Part shown: positions 7,860 to 14,133 of the stretch, in pieces
Layout of the letters: every line of letters starts with the position of its first letter
Position numbering within the stretch: position 1 is the stretch's first letter
Origin: Desulfobulbaceae bacterium
GTDB lineage: Bacteria > Desulfobacterota > Desulfobulbia > Desulfobulbales > DAOVSZ01
Direction of reading: 5' to 3'
Length of the DNA: 14,133 bases
Assembly: GCA_030627725.1 (NCBI GenBank)
Contig: DAOVSZ010000035.1
Location: 1 to 14,133 of the forward strand
Notes under the pieces: model-generated
Seen by the model: the letters and a program-made list of their open reading frames with translations, nothing else
Databases searched by the model: none
Told to the model about the DNA's origin: nothing
Translations under genes and position numbers: made by a program

Positions 7860-8378
7860 ATGACAAAGATAGGAAGAAACGACCCATGCTTCTGCGGCAG
7901 CGGCATCAAATATAAAAAATGCTGCCTGGGAAAAGAACAAAAAGCTCAACCTGCAACGCCTCCGCAGGAAGGCCAACAGGTATCTCTCAACAATGAAGTG
8001 GAAAAACTCCAGCAGGCAGCGATTGACAAACGCAACACATTTAACACCATTGGCGTCTTTATCTTTTTCTCAACCGATGCCGGAGACGGCTGGCTGCTCG
8101 AGATTTCGGCAATGGATGCAGTTCAGGTGGCAGCTGGTGGTGAAAAAATTGAGGTTGAGATCGTAGAGGCCCCTGAAACTATCGAGATCAACTGGAGCCA
8201 TAGATTCACCATCAGGAAGAAAAAATTCGTCACCATTGCTTACGCCGACAAAACCGAACAGACGCACGACGACTATCCTGGAAATCGGATCCTGACCACG
8301 GTAAAGAAAATCAGAAAGCAATTTCCACCGGAGATGCTGGAACAGATCCATGTGACAGACGATCTGGGAGAAGAGTGA
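7860..8378 (+). CDS. Small SEC-C motif zinc-binding protein
   Basis: 172 residues from the ATG at 7860; GGAG at 7848-7851 gives normal spacing. The N-terminus is a textbook SEC-C motif, GRNDPCFCGSGIKYKKCC (C10, C12, C21, C22), the zinc-binding tail first known from SecA that contacts SecB and ribosomes. There is no SecA sequence here. After a glutamine/proline-rich linker (about 26-45) comes a domain of about 120 residues with alternating beta-strands and a charged C-terminus, which I do not recognise. Free-standing SEC-C proteins of this size are common and mostly uncharacterised. Expression may depend on sequence inside or beyond the palindromic element just upstream. The heptamer array begins 3 bp after the stop codon. 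Confidence 0.82.
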   Translation: MTKIGRNDPCFCGSGIKYKKCCLGKEQKAQPATPPQEGQQVSLNNEVEKLQQAAIDKRNTFNTIGVFIFFSTDAGDGWLLEISAMDAVQVAAGGEKIEVEIVEAPETIEINWSHRFTIRKKKFVTIAYADKTEQTHDDYPGNRILTTVKKIRKQFPPEMLEQIHVTDDLGEE

Positions 8379-8381
8379 TTG

Positions 8382-8420
8382 AGGGATCAGGGGTCAGGGA
8401 TCAGGGGTCAGGGGTCAGGG
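8382..8420. repeat. Heptanucleotide tandem repeat, AGGGRTC unit
   Basis: Five uninterrupted 7-mers: AGGGATC, AGGGGTC, AGGGATC, AGGGGTC, AGGGGTC (8382-8416), then a partial unit. It sits between the convergent SEC-C and cyclic-nucleotide-binding genes. It has the same unit as the array at 4510-4557, in the opposite orientation. Confidence 0.85.
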
Positions 8421-8434
8421 GGCCTGACAACTCA

Positions 8435-8908
8435 TTACGCTATATCGGCAAACCTGCCGTTTGTCTTCCTGAGCCGCATACTGAGATTCCTGGCCACACC
8501 TCGTAAGAATTTCAGACCCAGCTTGGGATGATCGTCACAGATTGTCTCGAACCGCGCCCTTGAAATCATCAGGAGTTCAGAGGGCTCGGTGACGAATACA
8601 GTGGCAGAGCGGGGATAGTTATCCATGATAGACATCTCACCGACACAACTCCCAGGACCAAAACTTGCGATGATAAACTGTTTCAGATCAGATGCCTCGA
8701 TCCGGACCTCAACCATGCCGGCCATAACAAAAAACAGGTAGTCACCGATATCTCCTCTCTCAAAAATAGCTGTATGGGCCGGGAAAAACCGTAAGCTCAA
8801 ATATCTGGAAAAGGCATCCATCTCAGTTTTGGTGAAATCCTCAAAAAAAGGAATTTCACTTAACATATGCTTGATCCTGGTGAATGAAGTACTTTTTTCC
8901 TGATTCAT
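8435..8908 (-). CDS. Single-domain cyclic-nucleotide-binding protein (CAP_ED family)
   Basis: 157 residues from the ATG whose first base is 8908. GAGGGG ends 4 nt upstream on the minus strand, so this start is preferred to a TTG four codons earlier. Residues about 20-140 form one cNMP-binding beta-barrel. The phosphate-binding cassette is visible as G90-E91-M-S-I-M ... P99-R100-S101-A-T-V, including the arginine that contacts the cyclic phosphate. There is no DNA-binding helix-turn-helix, kinase or channel domain, so it is not a CRP-type regulator. It would act as a cytoplasmic sensor through protein contacts. It lies downstream of the HEAT-cyclase gene on the same strand. The two were 12 nt apart before a 152-bp element inserted between them, which supports a joint role in cyclic nucleotide signalling. 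Confidence 0.88.
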   Translation of the reverse strand: MNQEKSTSFTRIKHMLSEIPFFEDFTKTEMDAFSRYLSLRFFPAHTAIFERGDIGDYLFFVMAGMVEVRIEASDLKQFIIASFGPGSCVGEMSIMDNYPRSATVFVTEPSELLMISRARFETICDDHPKLGLKFLRGVARNLSMRLRKTNGRFADIA

Positions 8909-8930
8909 GCTTCCCCTCAATCAATGCGCT

Positions 8931-8938
8931 CTCGTTAA
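8931..8938. repeat. Left 8-bp target-site duplication (CTCGTTAA)
   Basis: Identical to 9091-9098 and directly abuts the GTAA terminus of the element at 8939. An exact 8-bp duplication is the length made by IS66-family transposition. Confidence 0.75.
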
Positions 8939-9090
8939 GTAAGCGTTCACCAGCACCTCATCTTCGTCCGTTTTGCCCTTCTCACATAGAGGAGCTATAG
9001 TTCAAAGGCCCAAACAAACGAATCTAAGGCACTGATAAACGCTTACAGGACGAAGGTTTCCGTAACTCTGTAGCCCCGATGAACGGTTAC
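8939..9090. mobile_element. 152-bp palindromic MITE, probably IS66-derived, copy 2 (complete)
   Basis: The left end is GTAAGCGTTCACC and the right end, read inward on the other strand, is GTAACCGTTCATC: 11 of 13 identical. The 8-bp direct repeat CTCGTTAA flanks it exactly. Inside, 8939-9046 is an imperfect 108-bp palindrome with perfect 9-bp ends (GTAAGCGTT/AACGCTTAC) and the ATAG-AGGAG-CTAT centre at 8986-8998. A 44-bp tail carries the right terminus. Most arm differences are transitions. Termini starting GTAAGCG together with 8-bp duplications are established traits of the IS66 family, but no transposase gene is present. The element supplies the last base of the final cyclase codon and its stop codon, and separates that gene from the cyclic-nucleotide-binding gene. 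Confidence 0.82.
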
Positions 9091-11114
9091 CTCGTTAATT
9101 GAAAAATTCTGTGAAGACCGGTAATGCCCTTGAGTTCGAAAAGGCCTACGACCCTTGCATTGAGGCCTTCCATCTCCCGAATTTCCTTTTCGATGTTCTC
9201 AGTAATAAAAATCCTGTTGTCAAGCGGCATCTCATCCGGCTGCATGCCGCCTTCCAGATCGATGAGGCCTTCAGGTTTCACCCCCTCCACCCGAAAAGTC
9301 ATACTGATGGCCGCACCCAGACGATCTCCGTTCTCATCCACCTTGGCCTCGCCGAAATGAATGGCAAAACGAAGATTGATCCTGCCGCTTTCCTCTTCCT
9401 GTTTATTGACCGTTTCCATCTCGTGAAGGACATCTGTCGAAAAACGCACGGCATTTTCCACTTTCGGAAAGGTTATCAGATGACCATCGCCGGTTCCTTT
9501 GTTAAAAAGCGCATCTTCCCTCTTGGCAACCGGAGAGACCACGCTGGAAAGTTTGTGCATAAGCTTTAATGCATGGGCGTCTCCATAGCGCGAGGTGATA
9601 TCGGTCGAGTTGCACACATCAATGACCACGATCGCCTCGGCAACGGTGGTCCCAGGCGCTAAGAGTTCCTGCAACCCGACTTGCCCGGAGGGCTCGACAG
9701 CTGCCGGTTTAAATATTTTTCCAGTCATGGTCTTCAGGGCGCTGACCGCTTCGTTCCTCACATCTTCATCCGGATCGCCAAGAAGTTTTTTGAGGGCTTC
9801 CAGAGATTCTATGTCTTTGAGTTTCGCCAAGGCCCGCATGGAAGCTATCTTCAACAGCTTCATGCCGCCTGCAAGAAATCGCCGCAGATATCCGACCGCC
9901 TCAGTCTCATCAATTGCAACAAGGACCTTTGGAATGACCCTGTTGATCTCTCCATCCTTTGCCATCTCAAGAAGCGGTGGCACGGCCCGCTTATCGCCAA
10001 GTTTTCCAAGCGCGGTTGCCGCCTTTGCACGTACCCACCAGTCCGGATCATGCAGCAGACCGATGAGCGCGTCAAAGGCCAGAGGAGTTGTCATATTGTT
10101 AAAGAACTCAACCGCGCATCGCCGGATATTTTCATCCTTGTCCGCACACATCCTGATAAAGCTTCTGGAGATATTATCATCCTCCAGTTCAGTCAAGGTA
10201 TCGGTGGCAATCTGCCTGACCCACCAGTCGGAATCCTTGATCGCCTTTATGAGGGCCGAAGTTACTTTCGGGTCCTTTAAATTTCTCAAGACTTCAACAG
10301 AAGATCTCCTGACATTGACGTCATCATCCCGCAGCAGCTTGACAAGATCGGAAACAACAGTGGAATCACCAATATTGATAAGACAATCCATGGCCTTCTG
10401 ACGGATCAGCATATCATCATCCTTCAAGAGTTCCAGCATGAGCGGCATGGTCCGTTTATCAGCGATAGCAATCAGAGCATCAAGGGCGTATCTTTTCACC
10501 TGCAGCTCATTATCATGAAGTTTTTCCATGAGCGGCTCTACGCTTTCCTGCGCCTTGATGCCCCCAAGACATTTCACCGCAGCCACGCATACCTGCCAGT
10601 CCGGATCGTTGAGCGCACTGATGGAGAGTCTGGTCCCGGCTGTGGTCCCGAAGTTACTGACGATCTTGATGATGGTCTTTTTCAGGTCAGGCTTGGCGCC
10701 ATTGAACATACTGATCAGAGTGCTCTCGCAGGCGGCATCACGAAATAAAGAGAGCAGTTCAACAGCGTTATTTCTTAAATAGATATCCGACTCATCAAGA
10801 TATTCAATCAGATGAACAGACGCTGTTTTCCGCCAGCGGGCAATAATCATTTCCTTGGCAACCCGGCGGACCTCGTCATAGGGATCGCCAAGCAAGGGGA
10901 GCATTATCTTGAGACAGGAGTCGTCACATACCTTGTCTAAAAGCGTTGCAGCCTTCTGAGAGGTAAGTTTTCGCTGCTGAAACGCTTCAATAACATAGGG
11001 AATAACGGAATGACCGTAATCTCCAAGTTCCGTAAAGCGCTCCTTGTCCCCTTCGGGGCTTCCAACAGCGTTGTACTGCTCAAGCAGTTTTCTTATCTTT
11101 CGACCTTTGAACAA
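9087..11114 (-). CDS. HEAT-repeat protein fused to a class III adenylate/guanylate cyclase domain
   Basis: 675 residues. The start is TTG at 11114, supported by GGAGAG 8 nt upstream on the minus strand and no better alternative. Residues about 30-465 are at least ten HEAT-type helical repeats (recurring DPDWWVR, A..AL..LGD patterns), a protein-binding superhelix. Residues about 490-675 are a class III nucleotidyl cyclase catalytic domain, which makes cAMP or cGMP from the triphosphate. It keeps metal-binding D499 (VVIDVCNSTD) and D543 (GTGDG), K539 for the base, and R608. The transition-state asparagine appears to be S604 (GAAISMTFR against GxAVNxAAR). The ending LKGI..LHRIFQL is typical of the fold. 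There are no transmembrane segments, so it should be cytosolic. The last residue and stop now come partly from the inserted element; without it the protein would end LTRAH. Confidence 0.87.
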   Translation of the reverse strand: MFKGRKIRKLLEQYNAVGSPEGDKERFTELGDYGHSVIPYVIEAFQQRKLTSQKAATLLDKVCDDSCLKIMLPLLGDPYDEVRRVAKEMIIARWRKTASVHLIEYLDESDIYLRNNAVELLSLFRDAACESTLISMFNGAKPDLKKTIIKIVSNFGTTAGTRLSISALNDPDWQVCVAAVKCLGGIKAQESVEPLMEKLHDNELQVKRYALDALIAIADKRTMPLMLELLKDDDMLIRQKAMDCLINIGDSTVVSDLVKLLRDDDVNVRRSSVEVLRNLKDPKVTSALIKAIKDSDWWVRQIATDTLTELEDDNISRSFIRMCADKDENIRRCAVEFFNNMTTPLAFDALIGLLHDPDWWVRAKAATALGKLGDKRAVPPLLEMAKDGEINRVIPKVLVAIDETEAVGYLRRFLAGGMKLLKIASMRALAKLKDIESLEALKKLLGDPDEDVRNEAVSALKTMTGKIFKPAAVEPSGQVGLQELLAPGTTVAEAIVVIDVCNSTDITSRYGDAHALKLMHKLSSVVSPVAKREDALFNKGTGDGHLITFPKVENAVRFSTDVLHEMETVNKQEEESGRINLRFAIHFGEAKVDENGDRLGAAISMTFRVEGVKPEGLIDLEGGMQPDEMPLDNRIFITENIEKEIREMEGLNARVVGLFELKGITGLHRIFQLTR
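9091..9098. repeat. Right 8-bp target-site duplication (CTCGTTAA)
   Basis: Exact copy of 8931-8938. On the minus strand it encodes the L-T of the cyclase C-terminus, so insertion occurred inside that gene's final codons. Confidence 0.75.
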
Positions 11115-11261
11115 TGAACTCTCTCCAGTGTATATTCAAGGAAGTCAGTCAGCAAACACATTTACAACTTACTGTAATAGTTACTGATAAGGCAATCAAT
11201 TCTTTTTAAAGCACGTAGAGGCATAAGCGTGTCCTGATGATCCCGCATCCAAAGCATATGA

Positions 11262-11885
11262 TCACCTTTCAGATATCTTCTCCTGAGACGGAAGAGAAGA
11301 AGTAAGCAGATCACCCGGATCGATTCCCTCAAACTGCTCCAGATAGCGGCTTGCCAGGCATCCGCACTGTAAAGGCATTACTAACAAGTGCAGGATGCTG
11401 AAAAACGGGACAACAGCGGCAGCGATATTGATAAGCATTGCCGGCACGACTGCTATCATGAAGAGAAAAACCATGTGCATGAAAAACCCCTTTTCATCCA
11501 CTTTCATCTTGCTCCGCCGCATGGCATCTCCGAGCGTCATCCTTTTATCCGCCATCAGGACCAGGGCATAGAGCCACCATGTCATAAAAAATATGCCGGG
11601 CACGATGAAAAACAAAAAACCGGCCATGATCAAGAGGGACAAAAAGAAAAAGGGGAAAAGTTCACCAAAACGCTGCAGGCCGGAAAAGAGGTCGTTAAAC
11701 ACCGGCCGCTTGCCGTCGCGCAGAAAAAAGACGAACATCAACATATATGCGCCCAGAAACGGCCCGGACAGGATCCCCAATGTCAGGGGAATCAAAAACT
11801 GCAGAAGCACCCCGCCAAGAAGAAAGACCAGGGGTTCTTGCTTGAGCATCCGGTAAACGCATTCTAAATGGCCCTGAAAATTCAT
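11262..11885 (-). CDS. Polytopic inner-membrane protein, YciC/DUF975-like
   Basis: 207 residues from the ATG at 11885, which follows directly on the TGA of the upstream gene (11886-11888), so translation is probably coupled. Five to six hydrophobic segments lie at about 17-55, 75-110 and 132-168. The central FFIVPGIFFMTWWLYALVLMAD followed by DAMRRSKMKV is the pattern seen in YciC/DUF975/GPDPase-membrane-domain proteins (PGI..., W, then an amphipathic helix with RS). Such proteins have no established biochemical role. The C-terminus is polar and cytoplasmic. It is the last gene of the three-gene operon with the phosphate symporter. Family naming is by pattern only. Confidence 0.75.
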   Translation of the reverse strand: MNFQGHLECVYRMLKQEPLVFLLGGVLLQFLIPLTLGILSGPFLGAYMLMFVFFLRDGKRPVFNDLFSGLQRFGELFPFFFLSLLIMAGFLFFIVPGIFFMTWWLYALVLMADKRMTLGDAMRRSKMKVDEKGFFMHMVFLFMIAVVPAMLINIAAAVVPFFSILHLLVMPLQCGCLASRYLEQFEGIDPGDLLTSSLPSQEKISER

Positions 11886-12227
11886 TCAGCGACTCATATC
11901 TTCAACCAGAAATGGCGTACAGCGCATAGCAATAGTCATCTTTTTCACCCATATTCTTGCCATCACGACTGTCTCACCATCGATATTAACAATATTCGAG
12001 ACTTCTTCGGCATGCGAGATGTCATCTCCCCTGAACTCATAGTAAAAAGTGCTGCTGCTGAACGGATCCGGCACAAGAATGATCTTTTCAGGATCATAGG
12101 GATGTTTCTGCGGCGCCCCGGTAAAGGGAACATGAGTCCGGCTCAATTCTTTAGGATTTTTTTGGGGTTTTTCATAGGTCTGAATCTCAAATTTTCTTGA
12201 TTCCTGCGGGATATTCGACAAAGGCAT
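11886..12227 (-). CDS. Conserved-looking small protein of unknown function
   Basis: 113 residues from the ATG at 12227, with AAGGAG 7 nt upstream on the minus strand; that site abuts the stop codon of the symporter gene. There is no signal peptide, transmembrane segment or cysteine pair. The first 45 residues are proline- and lysine-rich and likely disordered. The rest (about 46-110) looks like a small beta-rich domain with aromatic and acidic positions (DPFSSSTFYYEFRGDD) and a strand VVMARIWVKKMTI. I do not recognise the family. Its position, 14 nt after the symporter and directly joined to the membrane gene, indicates co-expression with them. Confidence 0.72.
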   Translation of the reverse strand: MPLSNIPQESRKFEIQTYEKPQKNPKELSRTHVPFTGAPQKHPYDPEKIILVPDPFSSSTFYYEFRGDDISHAEEVSNIVNIDGETVVMARIWVKKMTIAMRCTPFLVEDMSR

Positions 12228-12241
12228 CTTTATTCTCCTTA

Positions 12242-13897
12242 TTATCTCTGTCTTATCAAGTCTTCGGCTTCCATCGGAACATCTTCCAGCTCGGCCATGC
12301 CTGCCAGGTAACGCGCCCCTTTTTCAGCCTGCTCGGCTATGCGGCGGATGTAGGCGATAAAATCCAGATAATGGACCAGTTGTCCGACCCTTAACTGTTT
12401 GCGGCTGGCAACGCGCAGCAATCGTGCCTTCAGATGACGGTATTCATCTTTCAGTCTTTCCAGGTCCTCTCTGCATTCGGCTGCCGAATACTGTTCGTGG
12501 TCAGTGTCTGCTTTTTTCAAATATTTTATTATATCATTTTTATACGTAAAGATATCGCCGGAAAGTTCCGGCAAGTTCTCAATTTCACGGACACTGGTCT
12601 GAATCTTGGCGGCAACATAGGAAAGTTCGGCAATATCCATATAATATCCCGAGACCCGGAACGCATTCGGCAACTGGTTATCCAGTTCTTCCGGCAGGTT
12701 GCCGCGCTGCATGACATTGCCGAATTCTCCGACCGCAGCGATCAATTTTTCAATAACATTCCTGTCTGCCGCATGAGAGGGACAGGGGCCTGTCTCCTGA
12801 CTGATGGCGCCTGCCGCCATCCGCCTGGCAATGACGCCGATCCGTTTCAACTCCATTGTCATGGCATGCATCGCCAGGGCCGGTGTTGACGCGATTGTCC
12901 AATCCAGATGTTTTGGGACCGCCTCGTCTTCCTCAACGGTCCGGTGACGTTTCTGCAGAAAGGCAACGAGCGTTCCGGTCAGTGGATAGAGAATCAGAAC
13001 CCCAAGGAGATTAAAAGTAGTATGAAACAACGCCAGTATTGTTGCAATCGAATTTTCAAATCCAAGCAATTCTTGCAAAGAGATCAACAAGGGGAGCAGT
13101 ACCGGCAGCAGCAGAAGGGCGACACCACCTGTCACCAGGTTAAAGATCACATGCGCGCCCGCAAGGCGTTTTGCATTCGGAGTAGCGCCGAACACAGCGA
13201 GAGCGGCGGTTGATGTCGTCCCGACGTTAGCGCCGATGACCACCGCGGCAGCATCATAAAGAGGAATCACGCCGCCGACCGCAGCGGTGAGGATGATGGC
13301 AATCGCGGCGCTGGAGGACTGCATCAGACAGGTAAGCAGAAAACCGATCCCGACAAAGAGGAGAACAACAACAATCCCCTCTCCGGCAAGGGAGGCAACC
13401 GGGATACTTTTCTCAAGACCTTCAAAGCCTGTCTTGAGGATATCAATCCCGACAAAAAAAATGCCGAATCCGGCGAGGACATCTCCGAACGCACCCCGCT
13501 TCCCCTGATGGCCGAAGACACGCATGAACATACCGATTCCGATGGCAGGCAAGGCAAAGGCCTTGATGTTGACATGAAACCCGGCCAGCGAGACCAGCCA
13601 CCCTGTCATCGTGGTCCCGATATTGGTCCCGTACACAACGGCAACTGCCTGCGAAAGATCAAGAAGACCGGCATTGACAAAACCGATTGTTGCAACGGTT
13701 ACCGCGCTTGAGGACTGAACAAGGGAGGTGATAAAGGCGCCGGAGGCGATGCCGCGGAGACGAGTGCTGGTAGAACTTGAAAGGATGGCGCGAAGAGAGT
13801 TGCCGGCGGCATATTTCAGGCCATCGGTCATGAGCCGCATTCCGAGTAGAAAAAGCCCGAGACCGCCTGCCAGAATGCCAATTATCTCCACTGTCAT
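12242..13897 (-). CDS. Na+/phosphate cotransporter (NptA/PNaS family) with C-terminal PhoU-like domain
   Basis: 551 residues from the ATG at 13897 (MTVEIIGILAGGLGLFLLGM, the family's usual beginning); a GTG at 13909 would add four residues. Two inverted repeat halves of the transporter each carry the signature QSSSA (61-65 and 193-197), followed by GTNIGTT (90-96) and GANVGTT (222-228), which form the sodium and phosphate site. About eight membrane segments fill residues 1-315. Residues about 325-530 are soluble, helical and PhoU-like, as in many bacterial members. The protein imports inorganic phosphate with sodium at the inner membrane. It is the first gene of a leftward operon with 11886-12227 and 11262-11885. 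No Pho box was identified. Confidence 0.9.
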   Translation of the reverse strand: MTVEIIGILAGGLGLFLLGMRLMTDGLKYAAGNSLRAILSSSTSTRLRGIASGAFITSLVQSSSAVTVATIGFVNAGLLDLSQAVAVVYGTNIGTTMTGWLVSLAGFHVNIKAFALPAIGIGMFMRVFGHQGKRGAFGDVLAGFGIFFVGIDILKTGFEGLEKSIPVASLAGEGIVVVLLFVGIGFLLTCLMQSSSAAIAIILTAAVGGVIPLYDAAAVVIGANVGTTSTAALAVFGATPNAKRLAGAHVIFNLVTGGVALLLLPVLLPLLISLQELLGFENSIATILALFHTTFNLLGVLILYPLTGTLVAFLQKRHRTVEEDEAVPKHLDWTIASTPALAMHAMTMELKRIGVIARRMAAGAISQETGPCPSHAADRNVIEKLIAAVGEFGNVMQRGNLPEELDNQLPNAFRVSGYYMDIAELSYVAAKIQTSVREIENLPELSGDIFTYKNDIIKYLKKADTDHEQYSAAECREDLERLKDEYRHLKARLLRVASRKQLRVGQLVHYLDFIAYIRRIAEQAEKGARYLAGMAELEDVPMEAEDLIRQR

Positions 13898-13914
13898 GCT
13901 TCGCACCACATCTT

Positions 13915-13936
13915 ACACGCCATACGTGTTATTGTA
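13915..13936 (-). promoter_or_regulatory. Candidate promoter and inverted repeat before the symporter operon
   Basis: On the minus strand TACAAT (plus-strand ATTGTA at 13931-13936) matches the -10 consensus at 5 of 6 positions; the -35 region is poor. The perfect inverted repeat ACACG-CCATA-CGTGT (13915-13929) lies just downstream, around the expected transcription start, where an operator could act. Confidence 0.27.
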
Positions 13937-14045
13937 TCAGAATATTTACAAAAACTATAGAGCAGACGGCTGAAAACATTCTTTTTTATAAAGTCTGATA
14001 GTAACTATTCTGGTGGAGCAACAAACGTGGCCTAAACTCCATCCC

Positions 14046-14133
14046 GTAACTGTTCAGCAGTGCTTCAGATGTGCACAAGCAGGCTGACGAGCTATAGTTG
14101 GCTATGCGAGAAGGCCTGATCGTGTGCAGATGG
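14046..14133. mobile_element. Palindromic MITE, copy 3 (truncated by window end)
   Basis: Begins GTAACTGTTCAGCAGTGCTTCA, matching the left end of the 8939 copy at about 16 of 23 positions. The ATAG-TTGG-CTAT centre is at 14094-14105. Reflecting the start through that centre predicts a palindrome of 108 bp (to about 14153), the same as in copy 2, of which 88 bp are visible. GAGCTATAGTT at 14089-14099 and AGAAGGCC further on match the family core. The right end and any duplication of the flank (14038-14045) are outside the window. Confidence 0.65.

Noticed and set aside
8382..8420. CRISPR-like array
   Set aside because: Unit is 7 bp with no spacers and only five copies; it is a simple tandem repeat.
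9595..10401. 268-codon plus-strand frame
   Set aside because: Antisense to the HEAT repeats, whose minus-strand frame has clear domain content; composition is serine-rich and shows no family motif.
11115..11261. Possible regulatory region or terminator between the cyclase and the membrane gene, including ATAGTTACT shared with 13998-14008 (reverse)
   Set aside because: The 9-mer match is short and AT-rich and no stem longer than about 5 bp with a T run was found; too weak to list.

Overview
The window is a 14.1 kb chromosomal stretch of moderate GC content with no phage, CRISPR, rRNA or tRNA genes visible. The gene set fits a free-living Gram-negative bacterium: a bifunctional penicillin-binding protein, a Na+/phosphate symporter, a class III nucleotide cyclase, a cyclic-nucleotide-binding protein, a PilZ protein, an iron-sulfur flavoprotein and a very long pentapeptide-repeat protein. 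The overall style, with Isf-type flavoprotein, SEC-C protein and heptamer-repeat intergenic regions, suggests Desulfobacterota (the former Deltaproteobacteria). That placement is inference; no marker gene is present.

Layout. At 1-177 is the right part of a palindromic mobile-element relic. An iron-sulfur flavoprotein (210-866, +) and a degenerate receiver-PilZ protein (1000-1770, +) follow. Convergent to them is a roughly 886-residue membrane-anchored protein (1814-4474, -) with two N-terminal zinc ribbons and about 95 pentapeptide repeats. Divergent from that gene is a 951-residue class A penicillin-binding protein (4731-7586, +). A 141-bp full-length palindrome then precedes a small SEC-C zinc-motif protein (7860-8378, +). 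A signalling pair reads leftward: HEAT-repeat/class III cyclase (9087-11114, -) followed by a cyclic-nucleotide-binding protein (8435-8908, -). Last is a leftward three-gene operon (13897 down to 11262): Na/Pi cotransporter with PhoU-like tail, a small unknown protein and a polytopic membrane protein. A further palindromic element begins at 14046 and runs off the end.

The most interesting structure lies between the cyclase and the cyclic-nucleotide-binding gene. A 152-bp element (8939-9090) has GTAA-type terminal inverted repeats and is flanked by a perfect 8-bp direct repeat, CTCGTTAA. Removing the element and one repeat copy in silico gives a cyclase reading frame ending ...LTRAH-stop, 12 nt upstream of the next gene's ATG with its Shine-Dalgarno sequence in between. 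The element has therefore split a tight two-gene cyclic-nucleotide operon and supplies the cyclase's present stop codon. Its ends and duplication length match IS66-family insertion sequences, so it is probably an IS66-driven MITE. Two relatives lie at the two ends of the window.

How the genes may work together: the cyclase and the binding protein look like a local make-and-sense cyclic nucleotide module. The PilZ protein suggests a separate c-di-GMP output whose receiver domain cannot be phosphorylated in the usual way. The other genes are cell-envelope and transport functions with no evident pathway link.
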